From: Adiantum capillus-veneris
Taxonomy: Eukaryota; Streptophyta; Polypodiopsida; Polypodiales; Pteridaceae
Assembly (NCBI GenBank): GCA_014529385.2
Contig: CM043970.1
Location: 60,069,523 to 60,129,522 of the forward strand
DNA length: 60,000 nt
Reading direction: 5' to 3'
Positions 46,501-57,910 of this stretch are shown here, one piece after another. The stretch's first letter is position 1. Every line of letters begins with the position of its first letter. The notes beneath the pieces were generated by a model that did not search any database, was not told where the DNA came from, and saw only the letters and a list, made by a program, of their open reading frames with translations. Both the position numbers and the translations under genes were made by a program.

Positions 46501-47677
46501 ACCTTATTCTCTCATTGCAGGAACTCTCTATAGGCCAAGGAAGAATGATATTCTTAGACGTTGTGCCCGTGAGGATGATATTGATACATACTACAAGAAG
46601 CCCACATGGGTATAGCCGGAGGACATTTCTTAGGGGAACTAACAGCTAGAAAGGTGTTGCAATCAGGCTATTGGTGGCCTACCTTATTCAAAGATGCATC
46701 ACTTTTTGCAAAAGGATGTGATGAACGCCAATGTTACAAGATCACGCAACGAAAGAATAAGATACCCTTACATCCTGTTAAAGTGACTCAACCATTTGAA
46801 AAATGGAGGTTGGAGTTTGTAGGCCCAATTAGTCTGGCAGCTTGTAGCACTCAATCTCGATATATTATCGTTGCCACTGACTATGTGACAAAGTGGGCAG
46901 AAGCCAAGGCAACACGTAAGGCTTATGCAAGGTCAACTGCCAAGTTTCTCTTTGAGAACATTATTACAAGATTTGGTTGTCCCTTTGAGATTGTGAGTGA
47001 CAATGGCACTCATTTTATCAATGGAGTGATAAAAGAACTCACTACCAACCTCATGATAGCTCACCATAAGTCCACACCTTATTATCCACAAGCAAATGGA
47101 CAAGTTGAGAGCACCAACAAGACCTTAATCTCTATCTTGACCAAAATGGTGGAAGCTCATTGCACAGATTGGGATTTGAAGCTGACTTCAGCTCTATGGG
47201 CTTATCATACTTCTTACAAAGTGGCTATAAATTGTACACCAAATGGTATATGGCCAAGAAGCAGTTATGCCATGGGAGTTTGTAATTCCTAGTCTGCGTG
47301 TAGCTTCACAAGAAGGTTGGGATGGTAACCCTTTAGTTGAGCGCTTATATATCCTTGAAAGGTTAGATGACGAAAGGCAATTGGCTGTGCAAAACGCACG
47401 TGTGGAGAAAGATAGGAGGAAGAAATGGTTTGACCGCCATCTAAAGAACAAGGATATCAATGTTGGTGATAAAGTCCTTATGTATGGAGTGCGTAACAAA
47501 AAGAAAAAGTTGAAATATGTGAGAAAAGGACCATATAGGGTATGTGAAATCACCCCACAAGGAACCATTCGTGTGGAGACTCTTGATGGACTTGAAACCA
47601 TCGGATTCCTCAATGGTAGCAAATTTAAAAGATATTATGATCCTTTAAGCCAAGAGGAGCTACGTGCCATCCATTAA
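46501..47677 (+). pseudogene. E3 integrase
   Basis: Zinc region AGGHFLGELTARKVLQSGYWW with the second Cys pair damaged (CDERQC). Core has LEFVGPI (first Asp changed to Glu), VSDNGTHFI and QVESTNKT. A frame change near 47240 leads to the C-terminal part (MVYGQEAVMPWEF to KGPYRVCEITPQGTIRVE). It parallels E2 closely. Confidence 0.85.
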
Positions 47678-47704
47678 AAAAAGGCAGCCAAGGCACAAAT
47701 ATAA

Positions 47705-48616
47705 TTGAAGAAGATACAAGCTCAAGCTGAGGCTAAAGAGCAACAACAACCCATAAGACGCCAACGAGAGGCCAACCTTGGAGTTACACATGCATTCCAC
47801 GTTGAAACAGAGGATGATTGGTCAGACTCTGACACACCTCTACAATACCCTATTGAGCTAAACAGCACCTATGAAAAAGTGCTATATAACGCCTTATTGG
47901 ACACGGGTGCTAAGTATAATCTGTTGTCATATGGAGTATGGTGTCAGTTGGGAAATCCTCCTCTATCTGAGAGTAATATCCAAGTCAAGGGTGTCAACAA
48001 GATAAAAACTACGGTTTTTGGAATCTGGCACACTTTGTTCAGTTGTGACAATGGGGTTGTAGCTCAAGACTTTTTGGTCATGCCTGCTGGAACTATGGAG
48101 GGCAATATAAACCTAGGACGCAAGTGGATGATAGCCACCAAATGCACTATTGATTGGGGGATTGGGGGTGTCACAATGCAAAGACCAACTCTTAGCCCTT
48201 CCACTCAAGCCATAGTCCCTGAGATATTGCCTCTTAAGGAAATAAAACCCAAACCATTGCATGTCCAAGAGGTTGAACCATATGTCCCCATAGCCCAACT
48301 CTCTAGAGCTTCAACTGCTGTAGTTGAAATAAAGCTTGAGACACACAAGACCCATCCTAATATAACAAATAAAACATACATGTGTGTCCCTAAAGCTTCT
48401 TTAGCGACCATAGCTAGTGCTCAAAGACAGGAGCATGGTAAGAGACGTCCCACTCACCCCAAGAAATGTAAAGTAACGTTGCGTTGGATTCCCAAAAAAC
48501 TATTGGAAGCCCAAGGCTACTATGAAGGAAATGATATAATCTGTGCGCCAAAACGTAAATTTTACTATTACCTGTCAACTAACCCATGTGAGCCCAACCC
48601 TGTAGCTCCAAAATGA
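47705..48616 (+). pseudogene. E3 second retropepsin-like domain and tail
   Basis: 303-codon open segment in the E3 copy, starting after two stops that replace codons in the linker helix. It keeps the domain seen in E2: ALLDTGAKYNLLSYGVW (D-T-G at 47900-47908), VKGVNKIKTTVFGIWHT, QDFLVMPAGTMEGNINLGRKWM (48113). The WVPK-type motifs follow (YMCVPK with Trp to Cys, LRWIPKK). It reads through where E2 has TAG. This 900-base segment is the longest intact frame of E3, although the rest of gag-pol is riddled with stops. Confidence 0.8.
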
Positions 48617-49317
48617 ATTGACGATCGTGGAAAGAAAACATTCACAGAATGCTACACATCCTCTCCAGAGCTAGTTTGGGTACTGAAGAAAGAACAATTT
48701 GTTTCACCTAGCTCAGGAACAAGGAAGTCAAATGAAGCTTCTTGCTCTTAATGTAGTTCCTATACGAAAATAGAAGCTTCGACGCAACCTCCACCTACCA
48801 TTGTACATATCCATACAATGAGAAAGAGTTTGCACCTCCCGTTGTAAGTTCACCACCTACAACAACGTTGCAAATAAAATCATGGGAGAGTACCTTACCA
48901 CCCTTGAAACTAGATGAAATGCATAGGGCAGTCAAAAACTATTGGTTAAAGCCTTCACCCATAACAACTTGGAGCAATTGGTTTCAAAAGGTGAAGACAT
49001 CATTCCAAAAGGTATGATCTACCCGAGGAAGGGGGGAGTGTTTGCTGACAACCATCATTCACTTGCTTCCCTCAAAACCTTCCTCCCTGACCTCTTAATC
49101 TTCCAATCTTAAGGAATGTATATAAAAAGCCTTATACTCACAAAAAACAAAGATAAAAAAGTAAAATTGCAAGAGCCACCAAACAAAAATTTGTAAACCT
49201 ACAAGTTCTAGTACATGACCCAAAATCATAAAAACACGTTATACACAAGGATACGACCTTTTGACACGACCCTTGTAATATTTGCACTCTAACCATCATC
49301 TATCTGTGTGTACAGAT
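48617..49317 (+). promoter_or_regulatory. E3 tail, internal polypurine tract and TATA box
   Basis: 48617-49017 aligns with the E2 polyprotein tail but has stops. GAGGAAGGGGGGAGTGTTTGC at 49024 and GTATATAAAAAGCC at about 49117 repeat the E2 internal polypurine/TATA arrangement. Confidence 0.55.
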
Positions 49318-49731
49318 ATGGCTAGTACGCTAGAGTCATCCACTCCTGCCTTGGGTGAGAGGTACCCTTGTTACTTTTCACAAGTGTTTCATATGGTCTT
49401 TCTAGCGCTTGCCTCTGAATGGGATTTGGTAGGTACGCTAGCATGTGAGAGGAATTTTGACGAGTTAGAATGGCTGATACGTCTCTTGACCACGACTGAT
49501 CCATACTTAGTAGAGAGTTTTTCTCCCATTGCACAAGCCTCCCCTTTTGACCAAGATGACTATAGATGTCTAGTGACCTTTTTAGTAAACTCTAATGATG
49601 AAGACAATTCACATGATTACACGGATGGCACATATGGTCTCACGGATGATGACTTTGTTTTTCTCGACGACGAGGATAGGGGTTTAGCCTTAGGGTTTCC
49701 CCCCAGTCTCTACAATATCCTATTCCCTTGA
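49318..49731 (+). CDS. E3 accessory post-pol protein, unknown function
   Basis: 137 codons from ATG 49318 (ATATGGCTAG), uninterrupted in an otherwise ruined element. It aligns with E2 22490-22912 end to end: ERYPCYFSQVFH, ALASEWDLVGTLACERNFDELEW, then a variable acidic middle, then TYGLTDDDFVFLDDEDRGLALG and YNILFP. Amino-acid identity is about 60 percent, lower than in neighbouring pol, yet the frame is open. This suggests selection on the protein before insertion. Unknown family; acidic; no membrane segment. Confidence 0.7.
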   Translation: MASTLESSTPALGERYPCYFSQVFHMVFLALASEWDLVGTLACERNFDELEWLIRLLTTTDPYLVESFSPIAQASPFDQDDYRCLVTFLVNSNDEDNSHDYTDGTYGLTDDDFVFLDDEDRGLALGFPPSLYNILFP

Positions 49732-49769
49732 CTCTCTAGGGGAGTGCAAATAATTAGGTTAGGGTTCCT

Positions 49770-50440
49770 TATGTTGTTTAATTGCATTCAATAATGGTTG
49801 GTACCTCTTCTCACTGATGTGCCTCCTAGAGGTATTCTTTGTGTTTCCTAGTGTGTACAGGAACGTGTTGCTGTTGTTAGGATTTGGACCTTCATGGAAT
49901 CTTTCTCTCATTCACTCTTCAAATCAAGCGTGATCATCAACACAAACAGGTGTTTCTTATCCATTAGCATTACCGCTTATCTTTTCTGCATCCATGTTTG
50001 TGTGCTCTACTTGTGATTGTAGCATAATACTCAGCGCATTTGCTTAGTATCAAGCATTAAATTCGATGTCATTTTTTGTCATTATCACTTGTCTAGGGTT
50101 TTTGTCTATGTTGTTTAATTGTATTCAATAATGGTTGGTACCTCTTCTCACTGATGTGCCTCCTAGAGGTATTCTTTGTGTTTCCTAGTGTGTACAGGAA
50201 CGTGTTGCTGTTGTTAGGATTTGGACGTTCATGTAATCTTTCTCTCATTCACTCTTCAAATAAAGCGTGATCATCAACACAAACAGGTGTTTCTTATCCA
50301 TTAGCATTACCCCTTATCTTTTTTGCATCCATGTTTGTGTGCTCTACTTGTGATTGTAGCATAATACTCAGCGCATTTGCTTAGTATCAAACATTAAATT
50401 CAATGTAATTTTTTGTCATAATCACTTGTGTAGGTTTAAA
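49770..50440 (+). repeat. 337-bp tandem duplication in E3 3' region
   Basis: 49770-50106 and 50107-50440 are nearly identical (TATGTTGTTTAATTGxATTC start), with a handful of substitutions. Absent from E2. Confidence 0.9.
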
Positions 50441-51427
50441 AAGCAAGCAGTTCGACTAAACTAGTTTGACTAAGCTAGGTGTAGAGATCTTCTCTTAATA
50501 CCATGGGGAATGCCTTCCTAATAATCAATGATTACTTAGGTTCTTAATCCGATTTAGGCAGCATTGTGTGCAATGTACCAGGGCTTTCTGGTGGGCTTAG
50601 TTTCTATTGACCTTTAGCTTAAGTATTATAAAGGGAGTTTGCTAAGGTGATGAGCCTGGGGAGGTAATAATGTTATATGAGCCCCCAAAGTTACAAAATT
50701 AAAATACTGAAAACGAACAAACAAAAAATCAAAGTGCCACAATGTAAAATCTTAAGCGAGAAGAAAAATCTCAGCTTGATTTGGTACTTCACTCACATGT
50801 ATCGCCTATGGTACTAGAGCCCTAGAGGTTCCCAGTGTGGGCGATTTTCCTTGAAAAGCCAAAAACCCCAAGCATAAAAAATAAGCACACACATCAAAAT
50901 TGAATCGTGATGAAAAGACTTTGGGGGGTCAAAGAAAAGGAAATAAGTCAGGTGATGATTTCATGAGCAATTCCTTTTATTGTAGCTTAACTACAATGTC
51001 TTCTAGGTATAGCATCTAGTCAGCCCTCGGACATGAAATACTTGGCTCTCTTGATTAAACATCTTAATTGACAAGAGAAATTTCAAAAGCTTGCCCATGG
51101 TATTAATAGTTGACCTCTAGTGCCTTTCGACCGTTAAATTTAGCAACCCCAAACTTGTTTAGTTTTTGACCTTTACAACTGTTTATGCATTGATTATATT
51201 ACAATTTGATGTTTATTGCTTACAAATGGTTTACTATTCTGTTACCCATTAATTTGTCTGCCTACAACTGCATATGCTTTTTAATTGTATATGAGAATGC
51301 AATTACTCTGCCAATGTTGTTTGATATTGCAGTGACTGAAGAAGGCTAAGGACATTCATTTCAAATGCTCTTCCACCTTGACGAAAGAGTTTCAACACAA
51401 TAGATTCCAAGGACGGAATCTACATCA
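50441..51427 (+). other. E3 3' non-coding region
   Basis: No gene. It contains the block conserved with E2 (50725-50890). Confidence 0.6.
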
Positions 51428-51439
51428 GGAAGGGGGGCA
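51428..51439 (+). other. E3 3' polypurine tract
   Basis: GGAAGGGGGGCA immediately before the LTR start TGTTAACC at 51440. Confidence 0.85.
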
Positions 51440-52440
51440 TGTTAACCAACAAGTCAGATAGTGAAGTCATCATTGGGTGAATAGGAGGCTTGGGGACTGC
51501 CCAACACTCCCTATCGCTTGGTGTTGACCTTGGTGTAACCGAAGATGGAGACCCTTTTGGTGATGTGATTACAATTCATGCAGTGGAGTCAATACTAGGC
51601 GAATAGGAGGCTTGGAGATTGCCCAACGCCACCTAACGCTTGGTGTTGACCTTGGTATTAAAGTCATCACAAGAGGGAGTTGAGTCAATACTGGGCAAAT
51701 AGGAGGCTTGGGGACTGCCAAAAGCCACCTATCGCTTGGTGTTGACCTTGGTTCCGAAGACATGACATGCGACAGTGAAGTCAACACCGGGCAGATATGA
51801 AGCTTGGTGACTGTCCAACGCCACCTATTGCTTGGTACTGACCTTAGCAAATAGGCATTGGCCCAGTAAGCATCCATGGACATTACATTGTTTTGAGTCA
51901 GGGACCGGGTTTGTCGGTCCAATAGGAAAAGGGTAAGAGTGGTCACCGATGAGAGGCGTACTCTAACTAGAACATTCAAGGGTTAGTTGGCTAAGCATGG
52001 GCCCCCAAGTGTGAATGGGTGAGCTCATATAAAAGTCACCTAAACCTAAAAACCATTCATTCTCTCATTTGTGCAATTGAAGAGTGCTCTTGCTCCATCT
52101 CCATCTTCTTCTTCATCTCCTTATGTGTGTGTATGTATGCGTGAGAGAGAGAGAGAGAGAGTGAGGGGGAGAGAGAGAGAGAGAGAGAGTGTGTGTGTGT
52201 GTGTGTGATCGAGCATTATGAAGGCATGACGACAGTGAGGCGGTTGAGTGCGGCATGGTGGTAGCTCCCTCTTCTTCACAGCGAGGAATCCTCCACGAAG
52301 GCGAGCGTAGGGTGGTGAGTGACACACCCTTGCTCTCTTGAGCTTGCTAGATTAGTCTGGTTGTGTGCTTGCAGCCATTTGTGGCTCGCACACAGTGTAT
52401 GGAAAATCCCTTGCATTGACACGTGCGACAGACATGCGCA
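51440..52440 (+). repeat. E3 3' LTR
   Basis: 1,001 bases, starts TGTTAACCAACAAG, ends GACATGCGCA, same U3 repeat array as the 5' copy. Noticeably more diverged from its partner than the two direct LTRs of E2 are from each other, so E3 is older. Confidence 0.9.
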
Positions 52441-52445
52441 CTTAT
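52441..52445. repeat. E3 target site duplication, right copy
   Basis: CTTAT, identical to 33942-33946. Confidence 0.9.
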
Positions 52446-53930
52446 TGTCTCTCAAAACTTGAAATATTACCTGAAGATACTGATTATGTTCCTCAATAGT
52501 CTTTGAGTAGATGATAATGTCGTCTAAGAACACTCTCGTGAAGCTTTGATGAGGTCCAAAGAGCCTTTCCATCATTCGATTAAAGGTAGCTGATGCATTG
52601 ATAAGCCCAAAAGGGAGTACCAAGAATCCTTTTGAGATCTATTCTATTGAAGTAGGTAGATCCTTGTAGCTTATCGAATAGATCTTCTATCTTGGCAATA
52701 GGAATATACTCTTTATGGTTATCCAATTAAGCGCCCGATAGTCCATACACATTTCATAAGTACCATCTTTCTTTTGTACTAGTAAAACGGGTTAACAAAA
52801 TGGAGATGAACTAGGCATGATCATCCCTTTCTCTACAAGCTCATTTACTTGCCTCATAATCTCCTCTTACTGAGCCGGTGAGACTCATAAGGAGGCCTAT
52901 TAGGAGGTGAGCTACCATGTAGAACTTCTAGGGAATGATCATCTTGTCCCCTTTTGGGAGGTAGCTCCCTGGTTAGCCTTGGGAGAATTTTGTTTTGCAT
53001 TGTCCTTTCCCTTTGGCTCGGTGGATTCCTTGGCTTTTGTTGGCTTTGAGCCTTTCTTAGTCCCTTGTTGGAAATGAATCCTTGAAGCGACCATAGTATG
53101 ATGTATGACATCCGTAATAGTTTTCCATCTTCGTGAGTTGTCCATTTCCCTTCAATAATGCAACATTTTAATTGCCTTTGTTGTCCCATAGGTTGTCCCT
53201 GATTTTGCCCCTACACTAGGCCTCACATTGGCATTCTTTGCATGTTGTTCATCGTATCCTTCATGCATTTAAGCATGTCCTCTATCGCATTGGTAGGAGT
53301 TGTATCTGGTGATCTCACTTGTGTTGGCACAATGGAGGTGTTTCGCTCGCTCTGAGAATCTTTAGCTTTGATTTCCTCATTGAATATCTCACAGTTATCA
53401 CTCAAGTCAATCGCATCTAAAATTAATGCTTACCATGTCATGTGTTTTTTGCTATACAAAGTAACATTCAAGTCTTTGTTTAATAGCCCCTCTAGAAACA
53501 ATGAGACTAGTCTTTCCTTGGTTGGAATCTCTAACTCCGGGCATCTGTTGATGTACTACCTCATTCGATTCACACCATCTCTGACAATTTCTCCTTGTTT
53601 CTGTTTGAAACTATATATTTGAGCCACAGTACTATGCTTTATGCCCATTTTAGAACAAGTAGCGACAAATATCATGGCCAGAGTTTACAAGTCGGTGAAC
53701 GATCCAAGAGGTATGTTTTGGAACCAATTCAAGGCTTTACCTTCCAAGGTCATCCCAAATCCCTCAAACTGTGTATGGAAATCGGTTAAGTCCTTATCTC
53801 TCAAAACCTTTCTGAAGCTGGCCAAATGGTCATATGAGTCCCCTGTCCCGCTATATTTTTTAACCCACTTTTGGAAATCCGCTGGTTTCACCCACTCTCT
53901 CCCTCCAAGCCGGTGTTTCTCCCATTAATC
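52446..53930 (-). pseudogene. E4 gag and RT N-terminal half (right part)
   Basis: Minus strand. 53891-53685 is gag (MKPADFQKWVKKYSGTG, MTLEGKALNWFQNIP). 53660-53223 continues gag with frame changes. 53189-52854 is basic and Lys/Gln-rich. RT appears directly after it (about 52850-52446): a short DYRALN-like segment, LPFGLINASATFNRMMERLF, and the catalytic FLDDIIIYSKTIEEHNQYL. The frame continues as KLYINHEKS at 33941 on the other side of E3. Only about 350 bases separate gag from RT, so protease and part of RT have been deleted. FLDDxxIYS with this thumb is chromovirus-like. Confidence 0.8.
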
Positions 53931-54460
53931 CCTCAAACTAGCTGTCTGGTAAGTGTGACTCATGTGGACCTCTTCTCGTCCTCATGTCACTCATTTCTCC
54001 CCTGCTATAGGTGATTTTCAACTTTCTTTCTCTGTTGGTACCATTGAGGTGGCTACTCCTTGCTGCGCTTCCTCGTTGATTGGCCATGCTATCATAAGAT
54101 CTAGCATTTGGATCCACATCCTGATCGGTTTTTTGTACGATTGAGTGTCCATGGTACTTGGTTTGTCCAATCTCCTTTGGAGTCATCATGAAAAAATTAT
54201 TATTGTAACAATCCCTAAAGAGATGGGCGAGAAGTTTTGCTAGTCCCCTTTCCTTGATTTTGAAAATGTACACAATTTTCAAGGACATCAATTGTCCTAA
54301 TCTGGCATGGGTAGTCCTTTGGAGTCATCATGAAAATATTATTGTTGTAACATTCCTTAAAGAGACATGCGAGAAGTTTCGCTAGTCCCTTTTCCTTGAT
54401 TTTGAAAATGTACACAATTTTCAAGGGCATCAATTGTCCTTAATCTGGCATGGGTAGTCC
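53931..54460 (-). repeat. E4 gag start region with 142-bp tandem duplication
   Basis: 54176-54317 and 54318-54460 are tandem copies (start TTTGGAGTCATCATGAAAA) at about nine in ten identity. On the minus strand both encode VYIFKIKExGLAKLLAxLF. The left part (53938-54170) encodes a charged segment before gag. Confidence 0.8.
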
Positions 54461-56588
54461 ATACCAAATCCTTAATATTGTTTTCTTCCTAGCAATAAAC
54501 TTCAACTCTTGGGTTATCAATGGGAATGCGTTTCAATGGTTTAGCATCTATTAACTCATACCCTTCTAAATCTAACACTGAGAGAGTCATAATCACATTA
54601 ATGAATAGGCTACTTTCAAAATGTCCCACAAATGATCCTTTATACTTCACCATTCAGTAAAAAACAAACATGTGGTGGTATGGTGCTTTAGAGGTAATTC
54701 ATTTTTTGCCAACTCTACAGCTCTAGTGAGCCTATTTCTATACTCAAATTCTATGTTTTATTTCACCTCACATAACAACTTATCTTTTATGTAAAGATTA
54801 GTTGACCATGACATTCTATTTTGGGTCTTCTATTAATGTATCTTGCGATATTGCACTCTATTTTGGTCTACATACAGGTCGTCCTGTTTGTTTGCCCTAA
54901 CCTCCTCTTCAAAATCAATGGTATGGTCGTCTATTCTCACTGCAAACTCTTCATTTGGGTCCAATTAAATCTGGGCTCCATACTTGTTGGTCTTGAAAAA
55001 ATTCAAGATGTGCTTGAACTTGAGAGAGGTCCTAGTTCTTGATTGTGTCGAAAAAGAAGACATGTCTGAGCCTGAATCGGAGTAAGTGTCTCGCACTTCT
55101 TCCACAATAGTTTCTTATGGTCTCCCTTGGTTTTCACTCTCTTTTGTGGATGCTCTACTCCTATTGTCTCCTAAGTCAATTGAGTTTCCCAAAACCTCTA
55201 TCAGAAATTAGGTTCATATATGGATTTACACAACTTAATTGAACTGATACTTCAAACCTGGAAGGTTGTCTTTGGTTTCAAACACAATGCTTTTGCCATT
55301 AGTTAGCTCTCCTGTTCTTCACAAAGTCGCAATTCCCTGCATGACAACACTTAAAGCTGTATGTGATTCCACGATTTGTCAATTTTGGATCACAAAATAT
55401 ACAAAATTCCTTTTTTTAGTGCCCAATATATCTTATGTGCAAAAGATATGAAATTCTGCTCAATTTTATCTTAAGCGCGCCTAAGATGGCTACACCTATC
55501 TATAGGGTCTATGTCTATTTTTACTTTTATCACACAATTGGGGTCTTCACAACCTGCCAAAGTCAATCATGGTGTCAAAATGACAAAACTACTTTCCTGG
55601 TGGAATATTTATCTGCGGTGTGCCTAAGATAAAACTTCTCTATTTCAACATATTTTTGGCCATTGGGCTTGGAGTGGATTCTAGATGTGATTTCAAGCTT
55701 GTACAATGAGTTTCACAAAGTTTGGACAATTTGCCAATGTTTTTATCGTTGTTTTTGATCTTGTGACTTGGTTTTTAGGTTTCTTGGTGTTTGTACCCTT
55801 ACATAGCTCCAAATTCAATGATGAAATTTTGCTCAGAAGTTGTCCTATGGTCTAATTAGACTCTATGAGTTGAAATTTTGTTAAAATACCCCCTCTGGAG
55901 AGTTTTTTAATGTTAAATGCACCTAAGATGCAACTCTTTCGGATTTACACATTTTTCATCTTTTTCTTCACAGATTACTTTTTCCACAAGTTTTAGGATT
56001 TATCCATACCCTGGTTTCAAGTTTTAGCATGATTTGGGTTTTCCATGTGGATTTTTTTTGAAGTTTGCATTCTTTTTTTCAATTTTGGGCTTGACCTAGT
56101 GTTTTAGTGATCCAATTGTTTCCAAAATCAAGGCGAGTGGTCTAATCAAGTTGTTCTACCACCTTGCAAGTTCAATTGTACTATGTCAGTCCGAAAACCC
56201 CTCTGTCTATCTTCGGGCACCTAAGATAGAAATGACAATTTTTTGGTTTTCTCAGTGCACCTCAAATAAGAAATCCTGATGGTTTTCTACTTACCCTACT
56301 CCTACTGATCATGAAAAAAAATACAAAAGGTAAAAAGTTCAACCTTTACTCTGAAATATCTACTTCCTACTTAGGTGATGCCCTTACAGACCACTAGCTT
56401 GTCTCAAGGACCCTCTACCTAATCCGTCCTATTGAACTAAAGCTCTCAAGGTCCTTACCGAGTATCCCTACTCTCATGCACCTCTCAGCCGTGATAAAGT
56501 CCTAAATGGTGTTACTCTACCCGAAACTAGAGGAAGTAATGGAAATTTAAGTAAATACTTTGGGTTTTTCTCTAGTCTAGGTTGCCTC
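54461..56588 (-). other. E4 leader with diverged ~298-bp repeats
   Basis: Between the primer site and gag. The motif CCTAAGAT recurs at 55480, 55623, 55922 and 56220; the last three are 299 and 298 bases apart. The sequence before each motif (GGTCTAAT ... CCCCTCT) is also shared by the last two. No gene is seen. Tandem repeats in untranslated parts are known from Tat/Ogre-type elements. Confidence 0.55.
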
Positions 56589-56589
56589 G

Positions 56590-56607
56590 TCCCCAACAAC
56601 GGTGCCA
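56590..56607 (-). other. E4 primer binding site
   Basis: Minus-strand TGGCACCGTTGTTGGGGA, next to an LTR end (minus CA, plus TG at 56611). tRNA-Asp type with three transitions. Confidence 0.7.
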
Positions 56608-56610
56608 AAA

Positions 56611-57500
56611 TGTCGGCTGGCTGCCAAGCCCCACCATTTCAATGCTAGCAAAGCAAGAACCACATACATAAAAATTATTAATCCATGGGACGCAGTTGAC
56701 CTTACTAGTGCATGGAAGCTACAAGAGATAGCTAATCCCTCGAAAAACCCAAATCTAAGCCATTCCTACCTATCTCAATCCTAAATGTGTGCCACACATC
56801 AAAAGCTAATTTCCTTACAACAAGCTTGTTCTGATGATTTGGGATAGCTATGAGTCTTCGAATGCAACGAAACTTTATGTCTAGCATGAGAAGAGTATCC
56901 TTAACGCTCTCGCGCACTCAAATGTCATTTTTGACACTCGGACAAAATTGTGCCTAGAATAAATACCCTATTTTTAGGTCAGTCAGTTTTGGACTTTGAA
57001 GCACTCTACAGCTTCCTCTAGACGTGCTCTACCTATTTCTAAGGTTAAAAACTAGTTTGGGTGCATAGAGAGCAAAATCAGCTTGTAGTCAACACGACTA
57101 AAACCACACTTTCATTGCGAGCAACTTATGTTAAATGGAAGAGCTTTCACCTGCGAACACGTTGGTATGCTCGGAATAGCAATGCAACACCATACAAAAG
57201 AGACATGAAGATTCAAACAAACAGTAGACTCACGTTGAGCTTTTGCAGCAAACACTTACTTTCATTATCCAAAAACTTAGGTTTTTAATTACAAAAGTTG
57301 GATTTTATACCTTAACCAAGGTTCAAAGAATGTATTTCTAGCTATTTGGGCTCAATACAAAGCTTAGAAATTGCATATAATTACAAACTTGGAGGCTCTC
57401 AACCCCTTTAGACTCATTGGCAATCAATAATATTACAACGGCTTTGGACTTTGCAAGATTTTTTAGTGATAGAAAGGCATTTTATGCATTTGATTGACTT
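56611..57500 (-). repeat. Probable E4 5' LTR (outer end not found)
   Basis: Starts TGTCGGCTGG on the plus strand directly after the reversed primer site. The other LTR is not in the window because E4 is truncated at the GA run (32746-32788), so the outer boundary is a guess; it must lie before the next element fragment at 57501. Confidence 0.45.
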
Positions 57501-57910
57501 TTAAAAAATGAGCGGTACCCCTTGTGATGCTCTTTCTTCAGCTCTTGTTAGCTGAGCAGCTAACAACTTCCTATTCTTCTTCAGTGTGATAACAACAGGT
57601 GAAACCCACTCAAACTCTTTCATTTGATAGATAATACCTGCCTCAAGTAGCTTGTTGATATCTTGCCATAGAGCCTCCTTTTGAATGTCTTCTAGCCTTC
57701 GTAGATTTTGTGTTCTTGGCTTGTACACGTCCTTGAGTAGAATCCGATGCTCCACTCCTTTAGATCCTTGCAAATCTTTATATTCCATAGAAAAAAAAAA
57801 GGGATAGGATGCACACCACTCTACATAGCCTTACTTTTCTTGCTTGGTTAGATCTTCACTCAACATACCGTCCACCTTGTAAGGTCTCTGCCACCCTTGG
57901 AGAGGGGATT
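57501..57910 (-). pseudogene. Gypsy RT N-terminal fragment
   Basis: Minus-strand frame 57788-57501: GVEHRILLKDVYKPRTQNLRR, DINKLLEAGIIYQMKEFEWVSPVV, TLKKNRKLL. This is the start of a Ty3/gypsy RT (the H-x-I-x-L-xD / R-x-Y-R / S-x-W-x-S-P-V pattern). It is cut short after the KKN box. It belongs to yet another element. Confidence 0.75.

Larger units (their letters stand above)
33947..52440 (+). mobile_element. E3: decayed Ty3/gypsy element of the E2 family
   Basis: 18.5 kb including a nested hAT. It has LTRs at 33947-34940 and 51440-52440, a primer site, gag, protease, RT, RNase H, integrase, PR2, the accessory ORF and a polypurine tract, in the same order as E2. Coding identity to E2 is high but there are many stops, frameshifts and a roughly 190-base deletion in RT. 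It sits inside E4 RT with the CTTAT duplication. The LTR U3 part differs from E2, while R/U5 is related. Confidence 0.92.
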
